Positions 52,401 to 64,000 of a DNA stretch of 64,000 nt are shown here, piece after piece. This DNA is from Neelides folsomi (taxonomy: Eukaryota > Arthropoda > Collembola > Neelipleona > Neelidae), in NCBI GenBank assembly GCA_034687125.1, contig JAQGBZ010000044.1, forward strand, positions 186,001-250,000, written 5' to 3'. The translations under genes were made by a program, and so were the position numbers. The first letter of the stretch is position 1; each line of letters opens with the position of its first letter. A model generated the notes under the pieces. The model saw only the letters and a list, made by a program, of their open reading frames with translations. It had not been told where the DNA came from and did not search any database.

Positions 52401-53595
52401 CAAGTGGTGTGATATTCGGCAAGTTGTTCATTTTGCTTTCCGAGAGCAAAGACAAGTTTTCTAAGACCTTTGAGGTATCTCTCGATTTCGTCTGTGTCAT
52501 TCCAAGTAATTCCTTGGTGTTCTTGCACTGTCTTTGACAAAGCTACGGCAATTTCCAACATCATTGGCCTTTGACTCGGAATCATTTTATCCCCGATGGA
52601 ATTGTGGAAACTCGCAATTTGCTCGAGTTCTCTGGCCACTTTGACAAACTTTTTCCCTGCTGTTGCGATACGCTTAATATCTCCAGAAAGTGAAAATCCG
52701 AGCACAGAGAGACTTTGAGCTTCTTCAATGAGATCTAAGACAATCGGTTTAAAGCTCACTTCCATTAAGTTCCCCTGTTTGAATGTAATGACCGGTTCAG
52801 ACTCGCGGATCCTTTATTGACAAATTAATTAATTATTAATGAAATAAATAACTTAATTTTAATTAATTAGAATCATAATAAGAATATATAAAAAATTAAT
52901 CATTATTATACTCAAGATTATTGTGACGGATTTTATCTTCAGTGTCTGAAACCCAGGATTGAAAAGAGTCCTTTTCAAAGTGACGATTCTCAGATCTGAT
53001 GAGTTGCAAAGCATTTTTATATTTATCCGAGTCTTCAAGATCTTTAAAGAGCGGTTCAGCCTCGTCGTACACTATCAGCTAATTAAATATATGAATTAGA
53101 TGAATTTCAACTTAAATAAATATTTGAAATCATTTGCCTCCTTACCCGATTCAATGTAAATCGCGAAAAATAAATTCCATTCAAAGAGTCGCTGAGATCT
53201 CGTTTGAAATATGGGAAGTCCCGGTCTTCGAGTTGCTTCAAATGTTTGGCCGTTTCAGTCAAGAGATTGGCCAAAAGCCGTGCCCGAATCCGTTTAGAAC
53301 GTTCGGCCGTCTGGGGTTCAAAAAGCCTTTCTTTGTGGGTCTGGAACGTTGAAAGTATCTGGAAAATGATTAATGATGAAATTCACAAGAGCCCATTTTA
53401 ACAATTTCAAATACCAATTTATAATAAGTAATTATTAATTATTTAATAGTTAATTCTGATTAAATCGGGTCCTTGAATGTCAAATACCCAGAAGACATCT
53501 CTAGTTCTTGAGAACATTTTCTCAAGTAGCTCGATGACAACGTCCGGATCTTCGGGCTCGGGGCTTCTTGCAGCCCGAGCCGACGACCCTGCCAT
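37435..53595 (-). CDS. DYNC2H1: Cytoplasmic dynein 2 heavy chain 1 (IFT dynein)
   Basis: Retrograde intraflagellar-transport motor that returns IFT-A trains from the ciliary tip. 43 exons, about 3913 residues (human about 4307): 53488-53595, 53146-53358, 52912-53078, 52391-52811, 52150-52248, 51889-52022, 51619-51765, 51066-51516, 50823-50969, 50536-50741, 50153-50423, 49877-50044, 49666-49824, 49430-49569, 49107-49323, 48801-49031, 48328-48716, 48116-48251, 47870-47989, 47084-47815, 46905-47012, 46666-46822, 43757-46514, 43227-43460, 42960-43169, 42608-42821, 42276-42536, 42066-42086, 41859-41998, 41556-41805, 41176-41334, 40817-41056, 40573-40728, 40201-40519, 39947-40107, 39491-39727, 39183-39417, 38909-39111, 38652-38775, 38482-38579, 37989-38425, 37693-37900, 37435-37590. 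P-loops: AAA1 GPAGTGKT (1280), AAA2 GPPGCGKS (1573), AAA3 GPHGSGKT (1887), AAA4 GRSGVGRR (2243). Dynein-2 matches include [31 protein letters not shown] and [13 protein letters not shown]. The stalk and microtubule-binding region lie around 2560-2800. The tail is short. Every junction keeps frame. Confidence 0.96.
42066..42086 (-). other. DYNC2H1: 21-bp microexon of DYNC2H1
   Basis: Encodes LANGEVG between an exon ending IIVMN and one starting [11 protein letters not shown]. Both junctions are phase 0 with AG and GT borders. Without it the loop between the AAA4 and AAA5 regions would be shorter than in the human protein, which has about 11 residues in this place. Confidence 0.8.
43757..46514 (-). 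other. DYNC2H1: giant 2758-bp exon of DYNC2H1
   Basis: A single exon of about 919 codons covering the end of AAA2, all of AAA3 and AAA4 and the start of the coiled-coil stalk, where the other 42 exons average about 210 bp. It is flanked by ordinary short introns on both sides. Confidence 0.92.
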
Positions 53596-56500
53596 TTCTC
53601 AAGTTTAACTTTAACTAATTGTGGATTGTTAGTCCCGAAGAAGTGAAGAGCAGTTGGCGTCGTGTGAGAGGTGAGAATGAAGAAAATGACGTGTCGTAGG
53701 TTGACGACCTTTCGTTTTCACTTTCTTTGTCCGCTCGCTGGATTTGCTTTCTCCTTTCCCTCCCTCTCGTGTTTGGCCCCCGTTTCCATCCCAACCCGCC
53801 CCCGACAACCACCAACTCCTTCTCCCAACAACACCAACACACAACAATCAATTAATCAATTAATTTACAAGTTTACAATAGTTTGCAACTATTTTGTTAA
53901 TTTCTATATAGAAATATATAATTAATAACATCATTAATTAATAATGTAAATATTCATACAAGAGAATTTAAATTTTTATTAATGAATAATGAGTTTAGAA
54001 GTATTAATTATTAAATTAATACTTTATATAATTAAAAGTATTTTATTCATTTAAAACTTCATTTTTGGCATAAAACCGAACATAATTACATAATAATTAT
54101 ATTGACTATTGGTATTAAGAGTATGAAAAGGTTTTCAAGAAAGAAAAGAATTCTATTGAGTTTTTAGAGTTATTTTATAATAAATAGTTATTGGGTAATA
54201 GCTGTAAAAGTTATTTATTACAAAAAATACCTTTTACATAGTTTTACCTACCTCATATTCTAAGAGGTCAATTTACACAAGGTCAATTTCAGTTCACAGT
54301 GAACTTTTTGTCGTAAATACATTGAGATACATGTAAATAAAATCTACAAAATGAGTTAGAATTTTTGAATATAAAAGCTTGGAATTAATAATTCATCAAA
54401 CATATATGTTAATATTATTAAACTATTAATATACAAATATCAATTAAAATTCGATTATCATTTAACTAGTACTTTTTAAACACCATATACTTATATTTAT
54501 TTTTTATTATTAATTGCCTATCCATTATGAAATCCTATATATAATGTGATTATTTACATTATATAATTTACATACATGTATTGTATAGATGATTCACATG
54601 AATGGTTGAAAATGCTGAAGATTTGCCAGAATACACAGGAGAGGTACCCCGCACCGTTCCAAGCTCAATTGATCTCGATGGGAGACGAACTCTAGCAGCT
54701 TCCGAATCAACGAGATGTTTTGATTGGCTCTTCCACCCAAGATGGCACGAGGGAAGATGTAGAGAAAATCGGATCTTCGGTTCGTCCAAATCTTTAGCCC
54801 AGTCGGCAGTCGATGAAGATCAAATCGGCACGTTCAACTCAAAATGCATCACACAATCAAGAAAATAAAGATCCAGTCCATTCATGCATACCAACTCACA
54901 TTTAACCAATTGGACTAAATATTCATACTTCTCAATAATCAATATGATAAAATGTAATTGTAATTCATACTATTGATATTACTTTGAGCTGTTTTATTAA
55001 TTAAATTTCCTGATTTTAATTAACACCATCTCATAAATAGCAATGTCATAAATAAATATTTTATATTTGTATTATGAGTATTATATGTTTCGCTTATTAA
55101 AATGGCTGTAAAGTTCAACATTTATTGAATGAATATGGTTTTTTGGTGATGACAAGGAAGTAATTTTGAGTTATGAGAACCTTCAAATGAGCATGGAAAG
55201 TGTAAGGTAGTAGAAAGGGAGAGATTCGAATCTGATTACAATTGTGTATATAATTTTGGGAAGGGGAAGGCGAAGGGGCATGGCTTTGTGTCTTCAATAA
55301 TGGAAGTCTCCTTTGGGCTGGTGGTATTCACCGATCCGGAAATTTAGATCTGGATCTCGGCTCCCCAATTGTCCTCGAGAGGAAAGGTGGCCGTCGAAGG
55401 GATGATGATTCGGTTGTAAGGAATATCTTGTTTCCCGGAGGTGCCCTTTTACTCCTCCTTCATCTCATTGTCCTTCCGTCGGATCTTCTCAAACCCGCTC
55501 ACACCTTTCAAGTCTCCAGCCCATTGTCCCGCCACATGGACCCTCCACTCTCCCCTATGCCTACACAGACCGTATATGTGCTCATGTGTAGTTATATGTA
55601 GTTACATAGATCACACCGTTCCTATTAATCCGACCATGTGTAGTTAGTTCCTGTAAGTGAATGTCCCTCTTGTCTGGAGGAATATCTATCCATCTTTCTC
55701 CCCTCTTTTCGCACGGCACCATTGTGGGGCCGTTGGGTTCTTTCTCTATTATTCCCTCAATGGACGATGGCTGTTATGAGATCTCGGCTGTTAGTTGGAG
55801 TTGATCTGGTGAGCAGTGTGGCTGGACTCGCTCCATCGTCACAATTGGCCCATCTTGACCATTGTGGGAGTTGAACAAACTTGTGCTTGGTGAATCTCAA
55901 TGCCCAAGAGATCCTCGTTAATTTTTAATGATGTCACATCGGGCAATCCCTTGAACCCGGTTCGGAACATTTCATTTCACCCTCTTGGACAATTCAAGTG
56001 GACAATCCCCCTTTTCATCTTTTCGGATTCTCTTCCTCCCATTGTGACAATTTCGAGAGCTCTTCGACTCCTTTTTCCGCTTTCCTGGCCTTCAAAAGTG
56101 AGTCAACTTGTTTCTTGCCACAAGTACAAGAGAATCTCCCTACGCGACCGCAAAGTTGATCTAGGAAGAAAGTGGGAATTGTTTTGTTGGTGAGAAATGG
56201 TAAGAATTTGATTTGCTCTTCTCTCGGGTTCATGTCAAATCGGTGTGGAGTCGTGAAGGAAGAAAGTGGAAACCTTTGTTCCTCCGTTTACACGATGTTG
56301 AGATAAGGGAGGGAGCCGTGAAGTTGTCAGCCTCCCTCATTCGTCAACGGAATTTCTGATTTCAAACGAGGAGTTTACATCATTTGAGGTCCAAATAGCC
56401 CCAAACTCGTGGCGTGAAGATGGAGTGAAACATTGAATGACTCCAAAGATCTAAACATAACATTCCCCTTCCTCCCATCTTCATTCATGCTTCACTTATC

Positions 56501-59500
56501 TTACCCAACCCTCACAGATTTACTTCCATGTCTAATCTCTCACTCGCACTCTTAAATTGACTTCCTCCCGCCCGAAAACATCATCAAGAGATCCCATGTT
56601 TATAATTAATTCCGTAGCTCCTTAATTGCGACCTTCCTTGTGACACAGCTTTCACTACCCAAATCATTTCCTGGCTTTAAAATCTTTATTTGGTTAAACC
56701 CATGGCTTCCAATGGCCCCTTTCGATTCTCCCAATGTCTAAATTCTTTCAATTGTCAAGATGGAAAGGGGATGATGGCGAAATGGATAATTTACAGATCT
56801 GTATTTGTTGGTGGAGCCTTTGGATGGTCCTTTGGGTGTCTGGGCGGAATTGGCGGTGGAGAAGGGTTGGCATAATAAAATGATCTAGGTGGTTAATAGG
56901 TCAGGGAGTGTGGGAATCCAGGTGCTCAATCCAGAGAGATCAAGCTGAGCAGACATGGTTCAATAATAGGCATATCCGAGTTTTTTGTCCATTTCGCCGA
57001 CCTGGCTGGATTTGATATGTGGAGGAGAATCTCGCTCTTTTGTTGTGTTCCATTCTTTCACCCTCTTCCTATAGGACTCTTGTCTTTTGCCCCAACCAGT
57101 ATTGTTCTCGAGGACCAAAATGGGTCAGTTTCCTATAGGGACCCATTGTGGTGTAGTCTTGCTACTTACTTCAGAGGGGACCCTTTCCCGATTCTTCTCC
57201 CATTCCATTATTCTAACGAGATGGAGATCTTTTCCACTCACCTTCCGCCCAACAATGGGAGTTTCATTTTTGGAAGGATCCTCTTGTTCATTATCATCCC
57301 TAGAGATCGGATCTGCAACTGACGACCCGCCCCTCTCGTCCTCTCCAATTTTATGTAAAGTGGGATGGAGGCTCATTCAGCCCCTTGTGTCTTTGGATCA
57401 CAATGTGTGAACAACTCTTTGTTGTCTCTCTGGATGATGAAGGAGGAAAACAGGGAGGAGTTTGTCCACAACAACAAATGAACAAAATGAGCCTCATTTA
57501 ATGAACTAATGACAAGGATGGGAATCTGCTTTGTTCGGGATTCGTCTATTCCAAGGTTATGATTAGTATTCCTCTTAATGGGAACCAAAATTCCCTACCA
57601 TCATTTCCCCCAGTCTTACATCGAGATAAATAGGAGCCCCGAGGAGCCACCATCATGATTTCCTTTTATATAAAACCTTTATTAAACAATATTCATTATC
57701 TATGCCCCTTTGTGGAAAATTGAGTCAATTAACTCGTTGGCTACAAGATCTTGAAAGAAAAGTACAATACAATTAAACAACAACCCAATAGATTAAACTT
57801 TATTTAAACATTTGTATAAATAAAAACATTTTATTTATAATAATTAGTAAGGAAATGTCACTACAGCACTATTGGTATTTACATCCTCCTATTAACTTAT
57901 TTCTTTATTATGTCAATTCCAGGTGGAAGGTTTTAGTTGAGAGATTTAAGGTTGAGTGAGGATGGGTTTGGTAATTGATTGGATTTATGAATATGAGATT
58001 TTGTGAGGATAAAAAGAGGATTTCAAAGGGTTTTATCATTAATTTGGCAGAGTTTGAAATAAAGAATTGCCTAAGTGTGTTTTTCTCCCAGCCAGATGGA
58101 TGGGACTTGTTCCATTACGCGGATGTACAACGGCGTATAAATAGGATTCTTTCCCGAGTTTCAACTTCATTTTCACGGTCGCTCAGTCGTAATCAATATT
58201 GTCATCATCAACATGGACCCATTTTTCCCTCGGTGGGACCTGGAACACATTCCCAACTTAGTTCAACTTACCCATTCTCTCATCTTCTACTATTAACAAT
58301 TATCATACAAGATCCATACATAAATACATACATAAATACTTATACACTCTATGTATGTGACCAATCCATTTCCCCCACACACGGAAGCCAAAGATCCCAA
58401 TGTGGGCCGGTATATAACACTGGTGGGCATAGTAGATTTATATTTCCCATGTCTCGACCTTTTCTCCGTTCTTTGGACAAGACCTCTCTTTTTGTGGCCA
58501 TTCTTCCCATTCCATTTTGGAAATTTGAATTATGATGATCGTTATTTGAATTTGGACGTTGGTATTAATTCCCATGATCATGCATCACTCCTACTTTATT
58601 AAAGAATCGGAGACTTGGGAAAAAGAGAGTAAATAGTTGGCCTATCTAAAGAGAGTCAATAAACCATGTTCTGCATATCTCACTCGGGAAGGCAAAGTGA
58701 GTTGGAGAACTCGACATTTGGTGTGGCTTTCATGGCCTCTGCCTGCCAAGTCTTCTTCATGGTTGAAAAACCAAGATCTCCGATTTGGGATCTTTTTCAT
58801 TCCTCTTCGTCAAAAATAAATGAACAAGTTTTATTTTATTGCTTATTCAATTCCAATCCCATTCCGACCCAAAGACAACGTTCATAAATAAGAGACCAAG
58901 ACAAGCGATTGGGAAGAAAAAGCTTTCAAAATATTACAAACCTCCTCATTCCTTCTCATCAAATCCTAAAAGACGGAATTTGGGCAAAATTGATCTCGAA
59001 CTTTTTTCCCCATATATACTATACATTACAATTCATATACAGTTAGAGTCAATATGGTACTTTACATACTGTACCATTACATTACCATATAATATACATA
59101 ACTATCAGTAGTTATTTACTATTTATTAGCAATAATTTAAAAAAAATTATTTTTTTAAAATTACAAAAGTACTATTTTCATTATTTAATACACATTTTAT
59201 TTCCCATACATATAATATACATGTTGAGTGTTTGGACTTAAATGAGACGTTTGTAAAAAGGGGTGTTTTATGATCCTCTTGGATCTGTGGAGATTTGGTG
59301 TAAGAAATAAGAAGAATGAAGGTACTGGACTTTTGTCAGTTGTGTTTCCTCGAAGAGTCTTCTGTTGGGAGAAGAAAAGAGTGGAAATGTGAGAAATGAT
59401 GCCTTGGATTGAGTCAATAATGGTTTGAATGTTTGGGCAATCTTCACCAGTTTGTCTCTGGCTGTGAGGGAAGGGCGGAAGGGAGGATGAATTGGACAAT

Positions 59501-61315
59501 GAGGGATAAGGATATCAAGTGGACGTATTTTAATGGGAGGATTGTGAGCAACAACCCCTTCCTAACCCTTTTAATCAAATAATTCAATGTCCATTGTCCA
59601 CCCTCCTTCTTTTCTCTTCCAATTGGGGTGCGGACAATGAAGAAACCTTTTTCCAATCCCACAGCTCAAATGAAATCTCTTTCAATGTCCAGACTTCTTT
59701 CCGTAGATTGTGAGTGTAACAATCCCTATTACCTCACCAATGATCCTCCAAGTCCAAACATTTCCTCACCCCTACAACATCAATTTGTCCACATGCCCAA
59801 TTTTCATCACACGGAGACAAAACACATTTTTAAAATGACCATTTTGTATTCATATAATACCTAAATTCAATTGTTATTAAATAAACCATCTCGATTTTAC
59901 ATTAATGTAAATTAAAAAATAATCAGATAAATTTACTACATTTATTAAAGGAATTTTCAAGGGTAAACTTTTGTAAAAGAAAAATGATAAAAAGGGTTAT
60001 TTTGAAGGCGTAATATAATGATTTGTAAATGTCCATCTCATGGTCCAGAGGTGTGTGATATTTGTTAATTAAATGAGGATTGGGTGAATAAATGTTTGGG
60101 AGGATGATGAGGGTCGTTTACATCAATGGCCCGTTGGTTGTTGGTTTTGTGTGATAATTCTCCCACCGCACCAGTCGACATTCCTGGTCGATGGTGAGGA
60201 ACAATGGACATTGTCCATGTGATTCCAGAAGGCATCCAGGAGCCTGCGAGGCTCTTTATTGTTTGAGGACTCACAGCCCCTCGCCCATTCTTCCTCTCTT
60301 AAGACCGACTCTCATTATTAATAGTCAGGGTGACAAATGCAAGACGGTTTTTTTCATTTTCAATCTCTCCTTTCAACCAACGACAATTCAATTCCCCATC
60401 GGAACCATCCATCTCTCATACTCTGTGTATAGTCCCACCCTTGGTAGATAATTTACCTGAATGCCATTGAGCTCCTCTCGGTTTAGTTCTTCGACCCGAC
60501 AAGGGCTCTTTCTAATAATGCCTTCTTCTTCTCTACTTATGCAAATCCCAAACTCCGGGCTGGGACGGACAAAGGGGAAGGAAAGTAGGATTTTTTTAAA
60601 AACACCCCTTTGTTACACCGCAGATGAGGATGAGACCGAAAATATGATAAATGGAGAGATCCTCTTTTCATCACACAATTTCCCTGCCCCTGCTTTTTAA
60701 TGTCTTTGAAAACTGATAGGATCTGAATGTGAATTAGAAGGAAAGACAAAGCGAGGTGAAATGACATTTACAGCCACAATGAGTCTTCATCTTTGACCAC
60801 TTCTGCCCACTCGGAATGCATAAAAGAAATTTTCCTTCCTCCAACTCCTTTCAACTTAATGAGCTGTGACGATGGGACAAGACGTTTAATAATCAAAGCT
60901 CCTCCTTCATTCCCTAAACATAACTTGGTCACCAGAGAACCAAATCCATTTCTTTATATAGGAGGATTAAAACCCTTCACGCACTTCAAATACAAATCAT
61001 GATTAATTAAACAAATTAATTCCAATTAAATGATGCAGAAATGATAATAACTTTGGACATTGCATTTTGAAGAATTTTTATATTTTAAATAGCTATTACA
61101 GAATATTATAAGTCTAAAATCAATATAGAAAAGGGAATTGAAACAATATGTATATCTATTTGTATTTGATATTATTAGATTTAATAGCATTTAATATAGG
61201 AGAAAGAAGAAAATAATAATAAAGGAGAAAATTAATAATCGTTTAAGTAAATTAAATAATTAAATAAACATTACCACACATTAGCATATAACTAAAAACT
61301 GATATCCAATTCACT
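53596..61315. other. 7.7-kb region with the DYNC2H1 promoter and no firm gene
   Basis: The first 250 bases, GC-richer than the surroundings, are probably the dynein 5'-UTR and promoter; no clear RFX X-box was identified by eye. One small candidate ORF lies at 54602-54868. From 55.2 to 61.0 kb the sequence is more balanced in composition and full of short open frames on both strands (the longest, 57975-58535, has no recognisable domain). No mobile-element ends or RNA genes were found. Confidence 0.5.
54602..54868 (+). CDS. candidate 88-residue ORF or decayed exon
   Basis: A compositionally distinct island in an AT-rich desert. One frame runs from a true ATG (54602) to TAA (54868), with AATAAA overlapping the stop, giving a hydrophilic 88-residue protein with no known domain. 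A second frame reads more like ordinary protein (for example KICQNTQERYPAPFQAQLIS and QLPNQRDVLIGSS) but has two in-frame TAG codons, so the island may instead be a pseudogene fragment of an unknown gene. I do not recognise either product. Confidence 0.25.
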   Translation: MVENAEDLPEYTGEVPRTVPSSIDLDGRRTLAASESTRCFDWLFHPRWHEGRCRENRIFGSSKSLAQSAVDEDQIGTFNSKCITQSRK

Positions 61316-62462
61316 TCATTTTGCCGATCGTCCGTAAAAGTCAAAGAGACTTTCAATGAGAGTTGGCGTGGAGATCATCTGTTTGATGGCCATGGCCATC
61401 AGAGGACTTGCAAACGCCGACCCAACGAAGTAATTTTCAGAAGGAGTCAACCCGAGCAGTTTTTCTTTGTATGGATAAAGAATCGAAACGGAATTGAGGG
61501 CCATGGCCAAGGCTGCGGCGACACCCCAATAATTCTCAACCAAGAGACAAAGCCAAACACTTGAAACGATGGACATGAGAATCAACAATTCCGTGATTCG
61601 GACAATGTGAACGAGACGGAGTTCAAGCCAGGCAACCTACGAAAGGCCAATATTAGTCAAAAATGTTTTAATTACTTTTATAATAATTTTAAAGTTAAGA
61701 AGCTTTATGTAAAGAGGAAAATTAACGGTAATGTACAATTGGTATGATGGAAAGAACGATAAAGACCTGAAAAAAGAAAACAACGGCTAATGACAAATAT
61801 TAGTTAAAGATAAGAAATTCATAAGTCATTAAAATTTTAAAAAAAGATCCTTACATGAGAAACCACAGAATGTGTATACGCCAAATAAAAAAGGGACGTT
61901 AACTATTCAAAACAATTAAACATTTGATTAAACATAACATTTAGATTAAACATTTGATTAAACGTCAAAAATTAAAGTTTTAATGGTTGATAAAAATGAA
62001 ATTTACCATAGCATATCCAATTACGATTGAAATCCAACAGAACACGAAATGCAGATGCAAGAAAAATCGCGCCAAGAACATTTGATAATTATCCCCAAAC
62101 ATTTCCAAATCTGAAAATGAAAAAGATGTCTTTAAATTCCCTAATAATGATTATTACCAAATAACCATAAGTTAAAAATCATTATTTAATACGTACATAA
62201 AGTGACCAATCCCGAAGATAAAGAACAAAGATCTGCATAGAACCAAGTACAACCATAAACCACAAAGGTCCAGTTGCCTTCAAGGGAAACATAAGCCATC
62301 ATCGCCCCCCATGAGGAACTTATGATCCCAATTATCTACAATTTAGAAAAACCCAAAGTTAGGATTTAAATCAAATCAAAGATCGATGGTTGAATGAAGG
62401 ATGTTTAATTAGTAATTAATAATTACGAGAAGGATTGCCAAGAGGACTGCGCTCGAAATCAT
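61316..62462 (-). CDS. unrecognised multi-pass membrane protein
   Basis: Six exons: 62427-62462, 62197-62335, 62007-62110, 61855-61902, 61737-61766 and 61316-61636, giving 225 residues; all junctions keep frame. Hydrophobic segments lie at about 1-24, 78-107, 108-121 and 134-172, so three to four membrane spans are likely. Between the first two is EGNWTFVVYGCTWFYADLCS, probably a loop. The last exon encodes ENYWGVAAALAMALNSVS and a C-terminal tail ending YGRSAK. The size and layout resemble small arthropod tetraspan/MARVEL-like proteins, but no diagnostic motif is visible, so no function is assigned. The donor of exon 5 (gtacat) was chosen to keep frame. The ATG directly follows an AG, so exon 1 could be an internal exon of a longer gene. 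Confidence 0.7.
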
Positions 62463-63640
62463 CTTTGGGAAAATCAAAGAAGCGGAAGGATTTAATTAAT
62501 AAATCGAACGGGTCAATGTCAATTGATATTTAACAGGCTGGAGTGAATAATTGTTTAATTAGCTTGGGATTGAAGTTTAAAAACAAAGCGTTAAAAAAAT
62601 TTTCGACTTCACGTTTCGTGTGGCAGTGAGGAAAAAAGAGAAGCTTCTTTGTGTCATGTGCTAAACCGCATAATTCAAATTTGAGTTTAATGGTGGGAAG
62701 AGGAAAATGAGGGGAAATGGTTTTTTACATTTTGGGGTTTTTTTTATATTTAAAGTTCCTCCTTTATTTTATTTTGCTTTCTTTCTTTTATATATTTAAA
62801 TTTCTTTTTCTTGTATAATATTATATCAGTGAAGATTAAATCGATTAATTGACATTAAATGACAATTAATAAATAATTAAAATCAGTTTAGGTCAAATTA
62901 TCAGTAAATACAGTAAATAATTTGACACTCAATTGTGGTTTTTTTTATTATGCAATTATATCAATATGAATTAAGATATGTGGCCAGATCGGGAAAGAAT
63001 TAAATATTAATGATGATTCAAATATTGTGTGTTGTTTGTGAGAAATGGGTTGTGGATTTGAATAGTCCCTTTGATTATTTATGCATATATCACTTTGGGT
63101 TGTTTGGGGGTTGGCCATTAGCGATTGATTGTTTTTCTTTATCTTTGTTTGAGTTGAGTAGTCCTCGAGGATTTGGTAGTGGAAAGGGTTATGAGAGTGG
63201 AACAGGTTCCTATGAGGGCCTCTGCATAATGCATCCATCCCGAGATCTTTGTGCATAGGTAATAGGTCAAATACAAGGGGATGTGCTAGCCATATATGTG
63301 AGTACATGAGTGTAGGGTCGGAAATGGAAACATTTATCAGGGGATTAGATGGGTTGGTGAAAGGAATAAATAGAGAGGAGAATGGAATTGGAAAAGAGAA
63401 TAAATACAAGATTTCCCTTTGAAGTCGGAGAGAACAGAAGTTTCAGGTTGTTGGGAATAATTAGCGACTCTCGACGACAAACGGATGTTTGCTCTACAAT
63501 GAAACATCAAAAATGTGGAAAAGCTAAAGTTCTTTTTTGATCTTCCTTCTGTGTGCTTTCTCCTATTGTTTGTCTTCCTTCTCTGACAGGAATCCAGAAC
63601 TCATTTACAAATGACTCAAATGAAGCTCCTTTATACCCTC

Positions 63641-63680
63641 ACTCGAATTAGCAAATACGCACTCGAATTAGCAAATACAA
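63641..63680. repeat. 20-bp tandem duplication
   Basis: actcgaattagcaaatac is present twice, at 63641 and 63661; the two 20-bp units differ only in their last two bases. Confidence 0.9.
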
Positions 63681-63710
63681 CACGAGGGGTGACCTGGCAA
63701 TTACCTCCTT

Positions 63711-63860
63711 TTTCATCCATTTCATAATCCCACACTTGCTCCACTCCGTCCCGGACCGATGTTTGAAATATTTGAGAGGTTTCTTGTCCAAATATTTTAT
63801 CTCGGATGGCCATTTCCCCACAGTCGCTTCCGTCTTTTGGGCCCGGAAATAGACCTTATT
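63711..63860 (-). CDS. possible exon of an unknown minus-strand gene
   Basis: Between an AG near 63861 and a GT donor (ggtaatt) at about 63709-63710, one minus-strand frame is open and reads like protein: GPKDGSDCGEMAIRDKIFGQ, then TSVRDGVEQVWDYEMDEK. Upstream exons would lie beyond the window. No family is recognised, and 150 bp open by chance is quite possible. Confidence 0.2.
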
Positions 63861-64000
63861 AATCTCAATGGGCCAAAGTTGTCTTATGAAGAGGGTCGAG
63901 ACATGTGGGATATTGTGAAAGCAGAGGGACGGCGACAACTGCATTATTTCATCTTTGGATGACGAGAGGGGGATTGAGGGGAGGTGAAGTTAATGGGCGG

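Larger units (their letters stand above)
62463..64000. other. downstream region, no firm gene
   Basis: AT-rich to about 63.0 kb, then more mixed sequence. It holds a 20-bp tandem duplication at 63641-63680 and a possible minus-strand exon at about 63711-63860. Nothing else is supported. Confidence 0.5.

Noticed and set aside
37435-53595. Axonemal dynein heavy chain
   Set aside because: The AAA1 neighbourhood, the linker ([18 protein letters not shown]) and the C-terminus match cytoplasmic dynein 2 rather than axonemal types.
57975-58535. 186-residue plus-strand open frame
   Set aside because: No domain, odd composition with low-complexity stretches, no splice partners; likely chance.
1-64000. 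tRNA, rRNA, CRISPR or bacterial operon features
   Set aside because: None was seen; the intron-exon structure and gene content are clearly those of animal nuclear DNA.
1-64000. LTR, retrovirus-like or LINE coding remnants
   Set aside because: No reverse transcriptase, integrase or capsid-like frames were recognised on either strand; only short DNA hairpin elements are evident.

Overview
The window is AT-rich nuclear DNA from an animal with compact genes, most likely an arthropod. The reasons are two achaete-scute bHLH genes, one with the classic C-terminal motif, a GABA-receptor-like subunit of the GRD/CG8916 type known from arthropods, and very short introns (mostly 50-100 bp). A cytoplasmic dynein-2 heavy chain shows that the animal builds cilia by intraflagellar transport. 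I cannot name the species.

Layout. 1-748 (+): the last exons of API5. 749-4172: AT-rich spacer with a small hairpin transposon and a 16-C run. 4173-4986 (+) and 13110-14039 (-): two convergent achaete-scute homologues 8.1 kb apart, both split by a phase-0 intron at the same codon inside the bHLH domain. 14040-23302: about 9 kb with no recognisable gene. 23303-26247 (-): complete PPT1 (lysosomal thioesterase), ten exons, with a nested fold-back element in intron 8. 27315-36717 (-): complete Cys-loop receptor subunit, 15 exons including a 10-bp microexon. 37435-53595 (-): complete DYNC2H1 motor, 43 exons, about 3913 residues. 53596-61315: mostly empty, with one small unexplained ORF at 54.6 kb. 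61316-62462 (-): an unrecognised multi-pass membrane protein. 62463-64000: no firm gene, one possible exon.

The genes do not form a functional cluster. PPT1, the receptor, the dynein and the membrane protein all lie on the minus strand, the first three head-to-tail with gaps of about 0.7-1.1 kb. The achaete-scute pair is a proneural locus surrounded by large non-coding tracts, as expected for enhancer-rich developmental genes.

The most notable signals are: very small exons (10, 13, 21, 27, 30 and 30 bp) that fit the protein families in frame; a conservative Asp-to-Glu change at the PPT1 catalytic acid; a dynein-2 tail about 370 residues shorter than the human one; a single 2.76-kb exon in an otherwise intron-dense dynein gene; and an acidic residue before M2 in the receptor, suggesting cation rather than chloride selectivity. 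I found no single new multi-gene system. All gene models were spliced by eye, using reading-frame continuity and remembered family sequences.
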